From Acheta domesticus (taxonomy: Eukaryota > Arthropoda > Insecta > Orthoptera > Gryllidae): DNA of 64,000 bases. A program made the position numbers and the translations under genes. The stretch spans positions 38,959,857 to 39,023,856 of the forward strand of contig JAHLJT010004567.1 in the NCBI GenBank assembly GCA_031308135.1, given 5' to 3'. This document shows, piece by piece, positions 36,501 through 43,229 of this stretch; the stretch's first letter is position 1; every line of letters begins with the position of its first letter. Under the pieces are notes generated by a model, which did no database searches, was not told where the DNA came from, and saw only the letters and a list, made by a program, of their open reading frames with translations.

Positions 36501-37161
36501 ATTACGAATTGTCTGATTTTCTAAACGAAACCAAATCATGTTAAGTGGATCTTACTACACGAATAATTGTATTTACTATACGATCGCTTACTAAACATAT
36601 TTAGTACATCCTACTACATTTCTCTCAGTGTAGAGATCGGATGGGGTTGTGCCCACAGATGGCAGATACCTGGTTGCGGAAAACCCCACCACCCGACGGG
36701 GAGGTCGGCGCCGGATCTCGCCATCCACCGGAGGTAGATCAGCGCCACCTCCCAAGGAAAGAACATCACTACACGTATATGATCTGAACGACGCGCCCGG
36801 AATCACTGACCAATCAATCAATCAACGAATCGTTGTTCCCACCAAGCTATCGCTGCGGTGCATGTTCCCGTTTCGCCTGTCCTCTTCCCCTTGGCACTCA
36901 CCTGCGTCGTCGTCGCCAGGCGTCCGCCAGGTCGCGGATGGCAGCCTGGAGGCGCAGCCCCTCGCGCGTCGACACGACGCGCATGAGCTGGCGCGGCCGC
37001 AGCCCGCCAGAGGGCTCCTCCGGCGGCACGTCGCAGCGCGCCGCGCTGCACGCGCACGCCACCGAGTCGTAGCCGTAGCGCCGCGCCGCGCACTCGCCCG
37101 CCGGCTGCGCGCGCCCCGCCGCCGCGCCTGCGCATGCGCACGCCACGCCAAGCCATGCCAC
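18749..37161 (-). CDS. GBA1: glucosylceramidase (GBA1-type), eight exons
   Basis: This is the lysosomal glycoside hydrolase family 30 enzyme that splits glucosylceramide into glucose and ceramide. Exons on the - strand: 37161-36902, 35303-35005, 34198-34041, 32080-31842, 29240-29096, 27789-27710, 27366-27074 and 18860-18749, totalling about 527 codons against about 536 in human. Family landmarks appear in order: a possible signal peptide, the GYDSVACACSAARCD cysteine region, GFGGALTDSAALNI, the acid/base glutamate in MQNEPSDG, AVHWY, the nucleophile in YTEACDG, WVDWNLALD and a C-terminal beta-sandwich. Six of seven introns fit by phase once a one-base frameshift in the fourth exon is allowed for. 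Introns 1 and 7 are rich in transposons. It is a real gene by architecture; whether it is intact depends on the two frame problems. Confidence 0.85.
19151..19244. repeat. (CT)n followed by (AT)n microsatellite
   Basis: About 40 bases of pure CT repeat run directly into about 50 bases of pure AT repeat. It makes the apparent frame at 19130-19474 meaningless. Confidence 0.95.
21404..21910. repeat. dispersed family X, copy a
   Basis: It begins at a quasi-palindrome (ACTTTCCCGTATACGGAGTA ... TATAGGGAAAGT), then a GTCCGTCCGTCTGTCAGTCT tract, then GAAAATGGCTC and AATAAGTGTATTTT-type blocks. The same blocks recur at 22.9-24.0, 24.6-26.6, 45.5-47.0 and 47.4-48.6 kb. No coding capacity was found. Confidence 0.75.
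21912..21985 (+). repeat. tRNA-like SINE head
   Basis: An A-box-like GTTGGGTAGCGTGCTCG and a B-box GGGTTCGATTTCC are spaced as in tRNA genes. A five-pair T arm can form, but the acceptor stem does not pair, so this is a tRNA-derived SINE head or tRNA pseudogene, not a tRNA gene. Confidence 0.5.
21997..22613 (+). mobile_element. solo LTR, Gypsy-like, GTAC target duplication
   Basis: The 617-bp unit starts TGTAACG and ends CGTTACA. It is flanked by GTAC on both sides (21993-21996, 22614-22617). Inside are TATAAA at 22145-22150, an AGTCAGTCAGTC initiator-like tract at 22173-22184, six tandem 19-bp units (GTGAACTGTGGTCGGCGCC type, 22267-22380) and AATAAA at 22573-22578. No internal region or second LTR is present, so it arose by LTR-LTR recombination. 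The 4-bp duplication and CpG-rich promoter favour a Ty3/Gypsy-type element. Confidence 0.88.
22145..22184 (+). promoter_or_regulatory. LTR core promoter (TATA plus initiator)
   Basis: TATAAA is followed 28 bases later by a triple AGTC tract containing TCAGT-type initiators, the usual arthropod RNA polymerase II spacing. Confidence 0.6.
22880..24005. repeat. dispersed family X, copy b (split by hairpin element)
   Basis: It shares with other X copies the blocks GTGGTGCTACARAATGGCAC, CCAGCTGCCATCTATC, GAAAATTTTxxxGGACCTATG and CTTAATAAGTGTATTTT. It is interrupted at 23653-23876 by a hairpin insertion with a 12-bp duplication. Confidence 0.75.
23653..23876. mobile_element. 224-bp hairpin element with 12-bp target duplication
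   Basis: Two near-perfect arms of about 92 bases (23682-23773 and 23784-23876) surround a 10-base loop. The arms contain GTGACGCCGC, AAGGTGCCGACGTTTCGG and CTTCCTCAGGGCGTAATGC. CTATGCCACCTT occurs directly before (23641-23652) and after (23877-23888). The long duplication resembles LINE-machinery insertion more than a cut-and-paste MITE. A half-related sequence lies at 33910-33990. Confidence 0.88.
24234..24300. repeat. (AAC)n/(AAT)n microsatellite
   Basis: A run of AAC units passes into a longer run of AAT units. Confidence 0.95.
25068..26493 (+). mobile_element. pogo/Tigger-type DNA transposon, TA target duplication
   Basis: Terminal repeats of about 26 bp (left GGGGGAGGCGGGGCAATTTG, right inverse GGGGAAGGTGGGGCAGATTG) are flanked by TA at 25066-25067 and 26494-26495. 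The interior holds a decayed transposase. This structure and TA duplication fit the Tc1/mariner superfamily, pogo branch. A short palindrome (CACATTGATACACGTATCAATGTG) occurs near 25470. Confidence 0.88.
25563..26165 (+). pseudogene. pogo-like transposase remnant
   Basis: It starts MVRTYKKKTDRGSIDEEKVK, the N-terminal helix-turn-helix of pogo/jerky-type transposases, with LSKRLSIRKAADK following in another frame. Further on, IINLDETGI marks the first DDE aspartate region, and remnants of VGQIVSGERGELV and GTAIPSVYVFPRVHFK follow in shifted frames. Several stops and frameshifts are present, and the last part of the catalytic domain is missing. Confidence 0.8.
26608..27016 (-). repeat. dispersed family Y, copy 1
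   Basis: It shares with the other Y copies GGCGCCGACC, GATCGGAGAAACCAC, GTGTCGAAAAT, GAGGCACTGCAGTGACATCA and GATGCCCTGAGCC. Orientation is judged from an AATC-type tail seen at the far end of copies 4 and 5. It ends about 60 bp from the donor of GBA exon 7. Confidence 0.7.
27074..27366 (-). CDS. GBA1: GBA exon 7, barrel end and beta-sandwich
   Basis: The acceptor CGTCGTTCCAG and donor CAACAG|GTAACT bound 97 codons plus two bases. It contains GWVDWNLALDTDGGPSY, which carries the active-site tryptophan/asparagine region, then IIVNATADEFLKQPILYAL, HFSRYVPRGSR and HVLVLLN, all family landmarks. The exon is markedly GC-rich, in contrast to the neighbouring exons 5, 6 and 8. Confidence 0.92.
27710..27789 (-). 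CDS. GBA1: GBA exon 6
   Basis: The acceptor ACTTTCGCAG and donor GAG|GTAAGC are clear. It completes a glycine codon, then reads NFMSGGPSVQLGNWTRAEN and YAQDIIE, matching the LGSWDRGMQYSHSII region that follows the nucleophile loop. Confidence 0.92.
27790..29095 (-). other. GBA intron 5
   Basis: It is AT-rich with no bounded repeat recognised. Short ATT/TTA-rich runs lie near 28540-28600. Confidence 0.5.
29096..29240 (-). CDS. GBA1: GBA exon 5 with catalytic nucleophile
   Basis: A strong acceptor (TTTTTCTTTTTCAG) and donor GACG|GTAAGA bound 48 codons plus one base. It reads TLNDSITNSYVSGIAVHWY and later FILYTEACDG. The glutamate of TEAC is the family nucleophile and HWY lines the active site. 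Confidence 0.93.
29726..30259. mobile_element. 534-bp PIF/Harbinger-like MITE, TTA target duplication
   Basis: The termini AGGCCGATATACACGGTA and TACCGTGTATATCGGCCT are inverted copies. TTA flanks both ends (29723-29725, 30260-30262). No coding capacity. A second, partly disrupted copy lies at about 30800-31542 in intron 4. Confidence 0.85.
30859..31136. mobile_element. 278-bp MITE, first of two adjacent copies
   Basis: The ends are TAGAGTCCCTAGATACAAAG and an inverse CTGTATCTAGGAACTCTAACT. GTAAG precedes it at 30854-30858 and follows it at 31137-31141. Confidence 0.7.
31142..31417. mobile_element. 276-bp MITE, second of two adjacent copies
   Basis: It has the same terminal family as its neighbour (TTGAGTCCCTAGATAAAGAG and the inverse TCTAGGGAACTCTAACT). 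It is preceded by the shared GTAAG (31137-31141) and followed by another GTAAG at 31418-31422. Confidence 0.7.
31553..31800. mobile_element. 248-bp MITE next to GBA exon 4
   Basis: Inverted ends of more than 30 bp (CTGTGGTCACGGGGTAAAAG left, its inverse CTTTTATCCCGTGACCACAG right, extending through TTCTTAAGTCAA). AATT lies on both sides, but as AATT is self-complementary it may be part of the repeat rather than a duplication. Confidence 0.85.
31842..32080 (-). CDS. GBA1: GBA exon 4 with acid/base glutamate; frameshift
   Basis: The acceptor AATTGTTTTGCAG joins exon 3 to give R-FLDEYAQNGLRFWGM. TMQNEPSDG carries the acid/base glutamate, then GINRLGWSPE. At about 31952-31966 the frame must shift by one base: downstream, the other frame encodes DWIRDHLGPTLAQRGYGQL and MIHDDHRQLLPEWPQR, exactly what the family requires. 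The exon ends at CAGCGG|GTGCGC. Without the shift the protein would lose the correct sequence after SPE. Confidence 0.85.
32081..34040 (-). other. GBA intron 3
   Basis: It is AT-rich sequence with a (GAAA)n tract near 33520-33605 and a partial relative of the hairpin element near 33910-33990 (GATGACGCCGCGCCGAACGC, CTTCCTCAGGGATGAAG). No exon is evident. Confidence 0.55.
33515..33605. repeat. (GAAA)n purine microsatellite
   Basis: GAAA/GGAA units run for about 90 bases with few interruptions. Confidence 0.9.
34041..34198 (-). CDS. GBA1: GBA exon 3
   Basis: The acceptor TTTTGCGTCACAG and donor GTCAG|GTAAGT are strong. It reads IPLLHEIHDLVGESLALFAS, AWSAPDWMVTWDENG and YDQAWADYYV, the family segment with the conserved SPW(S/T)xPxWM active-site tryptophan (here SAWSAPDWM). 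Phase 0 in, phase 2 out. Confidence 0.93.
34846..34984 (-). repeat. dispersed family Y, copy 2 (partial)
   Basis: It contains TAGTGTCGAAATTCC, GAGGCACTGCAGTAGCATCA and GATGCCCTGAGCC. It stops about 20 bp from the donor of GBA exon 2. Confidence 0.65.
35005..35303 (-). CDS. GBA1: GBA exon 2, first barrel strands
   Basis: It reads GSSSTASLRVSGAG, QSIFGFGGALTDSAALNIDS, GARRLLLEQLFG, YSVVRVPIAGTDFSTHNYTY and ALSQEDADWK, with donor AAG|GTGAGG. FGFGGA-TD and RVPIAGTDFS are GH30 core motifs, including the substrate-binding aspartate of GTDFS. Its best acceptor (GTGCGCAG|ACGGG) implies phase 1, but exon 1 ends in phase 2. The exon is extremely GC-rich and lies between two family Y copies. Confidence 0.9.
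35325..35797 (-). repeat. dispersed family Y, copy 3
   Basis: Near full length: TTAGTGATTCCGAACGCG, GGGAGGTGGCG, GATCGGAGAAACCATGG, GACCTAGCTGACAAAC and GCCACCAGTCGAGAAC. One end lies about 20 bp from the acceptor of GBA exon 2; the other is cut by the element starting at 35798. Confidence 0.7.
35798..36632. mobile_element. 835-bp element with GAGAGAAATGT inverted ends
   Basis: The left end TACACGGAGAGAAATGTTTAG is mirrored by ACTACATTTCTCTCAGTGTA. The interior is rich in short TTAGTxxxCTAAA-like repeats in both orientations and has no frame. It separates Y copies 3 and 4. No target duplication was fixed. Confidence 0.65.
36640..36830 (+). repeat. dispersed family Y, copy 4 (partial, opposite orientation)
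   Basis: GGTCGGCGCCGGATCTC, CACCTCCCAAGGAAAG and GAATCACTGACCAATCAATC match the tail half of Y copy 5. It ends with a short AATC tandem tail about 70 bp from the donor of GBA exon 1. Confidence 0.65.
36902..37161 (-). CDS. GBA1: GBA exon 1, signal peptide and cysteine region
   Basis: The start at 37161 has a good context (GTGGCATGG) and begins MAWLGVACACAGAAAG, a short hydrophobic leader that could act as signal peptide. Then C-AARRYGYDSVACACSAARCD matches the conserved N-terminal cysteine motif of mature GBA (CVCNATYCD type), followed by LMRVVSTREGLRLQ. The donor CGCAG|GTGAGT is excellent but leaves phase 2. After LRLQ come 15 extra residues ending in five arginines, which look unlike the family; reading one base off gives TPGDDDA and would join exon 2 in phase. 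Confidence 0.75.
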
Positions 37162-37740
37162 TGGGGGCGTCTGCCCTTAACCGGCAGACTTTTTTTTTTA
37201 AAAGGTCGCATCGACTACTCGGTCATTAGCGACCACTAATGGAAGTAACGTTATGACATGATGATACGATATGGTGATGATGGGGGTGAAAGGACGAACC
37301 CATACAACCAGAAAGTAAATAAAATATATAGTTGTTGACTTTCTTAATGTGGTCACCTATTATTAGTCTGATTTGATTCTATTGTACTCTGAGAAATCAC
37401 TATTTTACACACACATAATTTCAGTGTAAAGAAAGTTCTTTACTTTTTTCACCCTGTGTTGCGGTTCTGTTCTGTTGTTGTTCTGCGGTCCTGTTTCTTC
37501 TGTAGTAGCACCCTCGAGCTTTGTCTCCGGTTTTGATGGAGAGTTGCAAGGCACAGTTTGCTTGTCTCCTTCGAAAAGACGGATTTCGCAAAAGTGTAGG
37601 GGTCGTGTCGCCTGCATTCTACACTAGCAAACTCTATTGATACGTTTCTACACTTCTTCTGCCGACGTGGAGCGTGCATTTCAAAATTCGCGGTCGTGCG
37701 CTCACATCCCAGCTGAGAAATGTGACTCGTTTCTCTAGTT
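37162..37740. other. region upstream of GBA, no clear promoter
   Basis: This should contain the GBA promoter or 5' UTR. I see no TATA box in the - direction; the sequence is mixed, with no repeat recognised. Confidence 0.3.
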
Positions 37741-37744
37741 GTAG

Positions 37745-38748
37745 AAAAACGGGTGATCAGAATATCTAAATGAAGTTTTCGCTCAACAATGCGGAATCAC
37801 GAGAAAAAATATGCTTTTGAGGCATCGTTTGAAATATTTTTAGTTTTCGAGAATTTTAATCATTTTTTATTTCTGAGTAGAAACATATTTTTCTCACTAA
37901 CAAGAGATAGACATAAAAGGAAGAATGCAATGATGTAACATATGTTAATATTTTTATTGTATTTTGAATATAAATTTAACGTTCTAGCATATGATTTTAA
38001 ATTAAACGTGCAATACTTTTCTCACCAACTATTGATAGGTCATAAAATAGGAATGCAATGATGTAACATATGTTAATATTTTTATTGTATTTTGAATATA
38101 AATTTATACGTTCTGGCATATGATTTTAAATTAAACGTGCAATACTTTTCTCACCAACTATTGATAGGTCATAAAATAGGAATGCAATGATGTTACATAT
38201 GTTAATGTTTTGATATTATTTTGAATAATGTTTTGATATTATTTTATTATTTTTTTCAGACGTGTGATTTTCAATTGAACATACAAGATTTCCTGTAGCA
38301 GCCCTCGCAACTATCGCTTTTGGCGAAGGTGGTCTTCGCGGCCTCTCCTCTCTCCCCGCAAGAGTGCCTTCGCCGCGAAGGCCCCCTTCCCCAATAGTGC
38401 GGGCGCCGGCATTGTTGCGGGGGGAGAGTAGAAGCCGCGAAGGCTTTCTTCCCCAAAGGCGACAGTTGCGAGGGCTGCTACAGGAAATATTGTACGTTCA
38501 AGTGAAAATCACACGTGTGAAAGTTTACATTCAAAACATTATCAAAACATTAACATATGTAACATCATTGCATTCCTATTTTATGACCTATCAATGGTTG
38601 GTGAGAAAAATATATGGTTCCATTTAAAAAAATCAAATATTAAATTTGTCAAAAACTAAAAAATATTTCAAACAATATCTCTACACCATATTACTTGCCC
38701 CATAATTCCGCATAGTTGAGCGAAAACTGCATTTCAATATAGTGAACC
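37745..38748. mobile_element. 1-kb foldback element with tandem-repeat arm
   Basis: The outer arms share GTTTTCGCTCAAC and the inverse GTTGAGCGAAAAC. Next inside, a 128-129-bp unit (GAATGCAATGATGTAACATA ... CTCACCAACTATTGATAGGT) begins at 37923, 38051 and 38180 on the left but occurs once, inverted, on the right (about 38480-38610). The centre (38285-38490) is a GC-rich hairpin bounded by TTTCCTGTAGCAGCCCTCGC and GCGAGGGCTGCTACAGGAAA. No transposase. Confidence 0.8.
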
Positions 38749-40930
38749 GTTTAGAAATTATAGGGGTGGCCCATAGTTGGTGGGAAAAAATGTATAATCG
38801 CCTATTTATCGAGCGCATTCGCCACGCAAGGGATTTACGTTGACCGCAATTTCGTAGGTTTTAACGCTTACAAGTACGAGAGAATACACGGAATTAGACC
38901 GTCAGCTACACTACTTTTCTTTTTCCTTCCTTCTTTCTGTTCTTCTGCCTTGGTTCTTATTTTTGAGTTCCTTTGAATTTTTATGAAATTTGCGTAGGAC
39001 CTCTTAGTGCGGTGGCCCTTCCAAATTTAATCCGGACCTGCTTAGCGGTCAGATTAGCTGGATGAAATTAGATTGTAAGCTTGTAACTACACATATATAG
39101 TTAAGTTTAACAAAACTATGTAAATCCATCCAAAATATGAAGTAATTAAAAAAGTAATATAATAGGGTATTCATGTAAACTAGTTACAAATTCATGTAAC
39201 AAAGTCTAGTGCCACTAGTAGCGGCTATCATGGTGTCACCCCTACCACTGCCAACTGTCCGTACTTTCGAAGTGTAGGTAAAGCTGAAGAATTTTACAGC
39301 GTTTGGTACTTTTCTTAAAATATTGTAGTACTTATTTCTCAACCAGTTGTCTCTGTGTTCGCCTTACAAACGATATAATGTATTTGTGAATGGAGGGGAG
39401 ACCGAGATAAGGGGGAACAGGCTTAACACGTTTTCCCGTTGTCCCATCTTCAGTACTTTATACTATTGAGGCAACATTTTTACAAAACTGCGTCTGTCTA
39501 CTCACAACCTCACACATTTATCGTGGTATTACAGCAAAGCACATACTTTATCGCATTATTTGCATGTTCAATGATGTAAGCTAATATGTTCAATGATAAT
39601 AATTATTTTGCTAAATATGTTCTTCTAGTATTTCGTCTTTGGTTTGCGAATCTCTTTCTCAAACTGATTCAAACATAGTTAACTCATAAGCGATAATGAG
39701 GTACGTTTGTAACATATGAAGCATCTTGAATAAACATATTGGATACAACTAAATAATTAAAAAGTACTATCACGAGCAACTTTTAATATTCATAAGTTAT
39801 GGTCCTTTTCGATACGGGTTAATGCTAATTTACTGGAGTAAATTTATGACATTTAGTACATCTATGACATTTAGGACAGAATATCTCGCCTCAATTTAGA
39901 AATTAGGGCAGATGTTAACATTTTACTAGTAATACCACTCTCGAACACAAGGTGTACCCTAATGTAAGATATTAACTTGTTCAAAAAAAGACTACAAGTA
40001 GCATGTAGAATTATAAGAATATGCAAAATTAATTCTTAGTATTTCAAACATTTTACCTAAATTAACACAACCTCAGAGTTTATTTCTTATATGGAATTTT
40101 ACTGCTGAATAGAATTCCTAATTTTCTAGAGAACTGAAATAATTTCTCGTGGGAGCAAAAGCACAAAGGCATGGCGCTGTTAAATGCTTTAATCTCTTAC
40201 CTAGAAGCAGCAATAGGAATGTCGCGACCTTGCCTGTTATCATGGTGGAATGGCTTGCGATGTGTGAGATCAGCGGGCATTTATAGGAGACAGAAGTATC
40301 ACAAGTGCGCTTGTGTGCGCAGGTGTTCCAAATGCTTGAGTGCACCTCTTAATTATTCGGATAACTAGTTGGAGCCAGTAGCGTCACTCGTGCGTAAGGA
40401 TATCCAACAACACGAGAACTAAAGACATCATATTTATAGAATTAATGCTATCAAAACACGTCTTACTATACTTCAACAGATTTATGCCAAGCAATAAGTG
40501 AAAAACATAAAGAATATTTTTTATGTATTCTTAGTGTCATTAAGACATGCAATAAAAGTTTAAAGAACATATTGACTATATTGTAAAACTTATTTTTGTG
40601 TTAAAGCAAAAATTACCTAAGTACGAAAAATTACCATAGCAACTAACACATCACAATTTACCCAATCTTGTAAACAAGTCCATTATCCTATCCTTCTTTT
40701 GTGAGAAAACATAAATAATTCGTTTGATAAACTGGGGATGTGAAGAAAGTTCCGCGAGAAGCCTATTTTCAATTGCAAATGAACTTAAAGAAGACAGTCC
40801 GTTGATACGCTTGAGAGTACTCATACTCCATTCACTGGTTGCTGTTGATAACGTATTGGTTAACACTAAATGAAATAGTTTCATAACTTCATACACATTT
40901 TCCAAACTACTTCGTACAAAATATTGAGGA
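38749..40930. other. intergenic region, nothing identifiable
   Basis: Mostly AT-rich. A less AT-rich patch at 40160-40370 contains CATTTATAGGAGACAG, which could be a TATA-type promoter, but no linked gene is visible. Confidence 0.35.
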
Positions 40931-40936
40931 GCTCAT

Positions 40937-41491
40937 TGCTGTGTACACAGCATTTATGCCCGCCAAGGCGGGCCAAGCAGGCCCACTGTGGCCCCGGGAG
41001 TGGGTTGCGGCCCACTGTGTGCCGTCCCGGGAGCGACGTCCCGAACACGCCGCTTTCCAAGGGAAGACTGGCTGCTTCCCGAGAGCGCCACCAGGGGCAG
41101 GTCGGGCGGCGACGGCCGCACAGAAGCGTCACGGGCCAGCGGCCAGGGGTGTCGGCCCCGCCGTCCCGCCAGAAGGAGCGACAGCATAGACTCGCCACGC
41201 AGGCTCCGGTGCTATATTAGGGGGGAGCCGGCTCGGAGCAGACAGTTCGGGTTGGAGCGTGAGTCTGCTACGAAGTGCTTGGGAGTGTTGTGACGGCGGT
41301 GTGTTTGGCGATCGACGGCTGTGAACTTGACGTTATTCTATTGGTTATTTTGGTTGGACTGGCTACGTGTATGGACATCTTCTGGCAAATTGTTACCACT
41401 GGCTTGTATCTGGTTTATTCTTTGGATGGCGGTAATAAATTGATTAATCAGAACTGTTATTTTACTACCCTGCACTTCCCAGTACATAACA
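40937..41491 (+). mobile_element. solo LTR, 555 bp, CTCAT target duplication
   Basis: It starts TGCTGTGTAC and ends GTACATAACA, imperfect inverted ends. It is flanked by CTCAT at 40932-40936 and 41492-41496. The first half is very GC-rich; TATATTA at 41213-41219 and AATAAA at 41434-41439 fit U3-R-U5 order on the + strand. No internal region remains. The frames on both strands in the GC-rich part are composition artefacts. Confidence 0.87.
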
Positions 41492-41674
41492 CTCATGGCG
41501 AAGTGAACGTTTTTTTTATCACCACCATATAAAGTACATAATTCATTATGAAACCTACTTTATCGCCCGTAGTAATAGTTAAGTAATACTACGTATACCG
41601 CATTTTCTCTCCGAATTAACACAGATCAGTCATAATGTTTTGTAAAACTCATTACAAATTGTTGAACATTAGGT

Positions 41675-41850
41675 GCGGGCTCCTTGGTTTGTGCTCATTA
41701 GACTCACGGGGCTTCCGCGACAACACACATACGTGAAAGACCACGCACGAAAAACCATTCCCATAGCGGGATTCGAACCCGCGACCATTCAGAGTGAGAG
41801 GCTGAGTTGGCACACGCTCTAATCGTCTCGGCCGTCCAGGTCGATCAAGT
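41675..41850 (-). repeat. tRNA-derived SINE
   Basis: On the - strand, GGACGGCCGAGACGATTAGA supplies the A box and GCGGGTTCGAATCCCGC (41766-41782 region) the B box, in tRNA spacing. A non-tRNA body follows (GGTTTTTCGTGCGTGG to about 41675). The anticodon arm is not tRNA-like, so it is a SINE copy. Confidence 0.7.
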
Positions 41851-41989
41851 TATAATAACTGCGTTTCATATAGCTAAGTCATGTCTCAACAATGAGACGT
41901 AATTCACTGAACTATAACTCGGATATTGGTTTAGTGGTGAAATGTCGTTGGCATTTAAAATTAAATGATCACAGGTGTTGTCATTTAAT

Positions 41990-42480
41990 TATAACTGGGA
42001 TTCCTAGCCTAGCTGCCGACCTGCGCGAACCGTAGCTACCGTAGCTTATCGCCGTTCAGTTATCAGATAAATCTCTTGTGGGACGAGGCATACCGATCAG
42101 TGGATTAGTGTTGTGGATTTGCTTCGTGCAGTGCTGTGAAAGTTTTATTTATCAGTGCTATTCAAAAACAGTTTCCGCGGGAGATACACGACGCACCTGC
42201 GGCGACGTGCCCTCGTGGGCTTCAAACAGTGCAAAATATATTCAGTAGAAGTGAGTGAATCGTACTAGCATAATAGTGAATTCAACGCCGGAAAATGGAA
42301 AGAACAACAAACGTGAGTTCCCTTCGTTACCAGAAGCAGTGTCCTCAGCCTTCGAGTCGCTTAAAAACTATTACTCATATAAGCCACATCATCTACATTT
42401 TGCAGGGAGCCACCAACAACAGTTATATACGACTAGTCAGCCAGCGTAGTCGATAGCCCAGCAGATGTCATTGTAAATGG
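41990..42480 (+). repeat. possible LINE 5' region
   Basis: A CpG-richer leader (CGATCAGTGGATTAGTGTTG) precedes a 64-codon frame at 42255-42449 beginning MNRTSIIVNSTPENG. Position and style suggest the 5' UTR and ORF1 start of the LINE whose RT remnant lies at 43.2-44.7 kb. It could alternatively be an unrelated first exon. Confidence 0.35.
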
Positions 42481-43229
42481 GAGGTTCACAACCAATAATG
42501 CATATAAGTAGCATGCTAAAGAGGCCAAGGAACCTTCGCTGCAGAGGCCAAGAATCCAGCCTCAAGATATACCCCCTGCGTGTAACCAATCTTAAAACAA
42601 CCAGCTTCTAGTCCAGTCGGCATGTGCATTTTACCTGGGAAAAGGTTATAAAAAATTTTGAGTATGTTGTGTGTACCCAGATACTAGTTAAAACTCAAAG
42701 TTTTTGACCTCCCAGACCTTGTGCTAACTCCGGGAGGCCCGAAAAACCGGTATTTTTCTGATTTGTTTCGTTTTTTTCTCTGTAGCTCTTTAATCTTAAG
42801 TGGCGTAGAAAAATGATTCAAATGAATTTTAAAGAGGATAAAATTTGCTAAACCTTTGGTATAAAATATTTTTTTCGATTTAAAATTACCAAGTGAGCTA
42901 CAGATTTCAGTCCAGATTTTCTGCAGCTATATGCCTCAGCATGCCATTTGATTATATGAAGTGAGAGTTCTAATGGAGCATTTCATACTATTTTAATTAG
43001 GCACGTGTGTGATAGGCGACCAGAACATATCCTAAGGAATAGGTTGTCTTCCCAAACTGGATTTGATGGTAGGTGCGACATCCATGATGGCGGGTTGCAT
43101 CACGTGGATTTATGGTAAGTCAAAACGTAGATTTTATCATCGTGTTTGAAAGTACCTAGTAGCGGAGATGGTCCAGTGCTCCTGTTCATAATATCGTTAT
43201 CGTACAAATCCACAAAAAGGTTTCATCTG

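Noticed and set aside
36649..37239. Longest open frame (196 codons, +) opposite GBA exon 1
   Set aside because: It is the antisense of the GC-rich GBA exon and adjacent Y repeat; GC-rich coding DNA leaves the other strand open by chance.
40924..41293. Several frames on both strands with high GC
   Set aside because: All fall in the GC-rich half of a solo LTR with clear target duplications.
41760..41850. tRNA gene on the - strand
   Set aside because: A and B boxes are present but the anticodon arm and acceptor stem do not fold as a tRNA; better explained as a SINE head.
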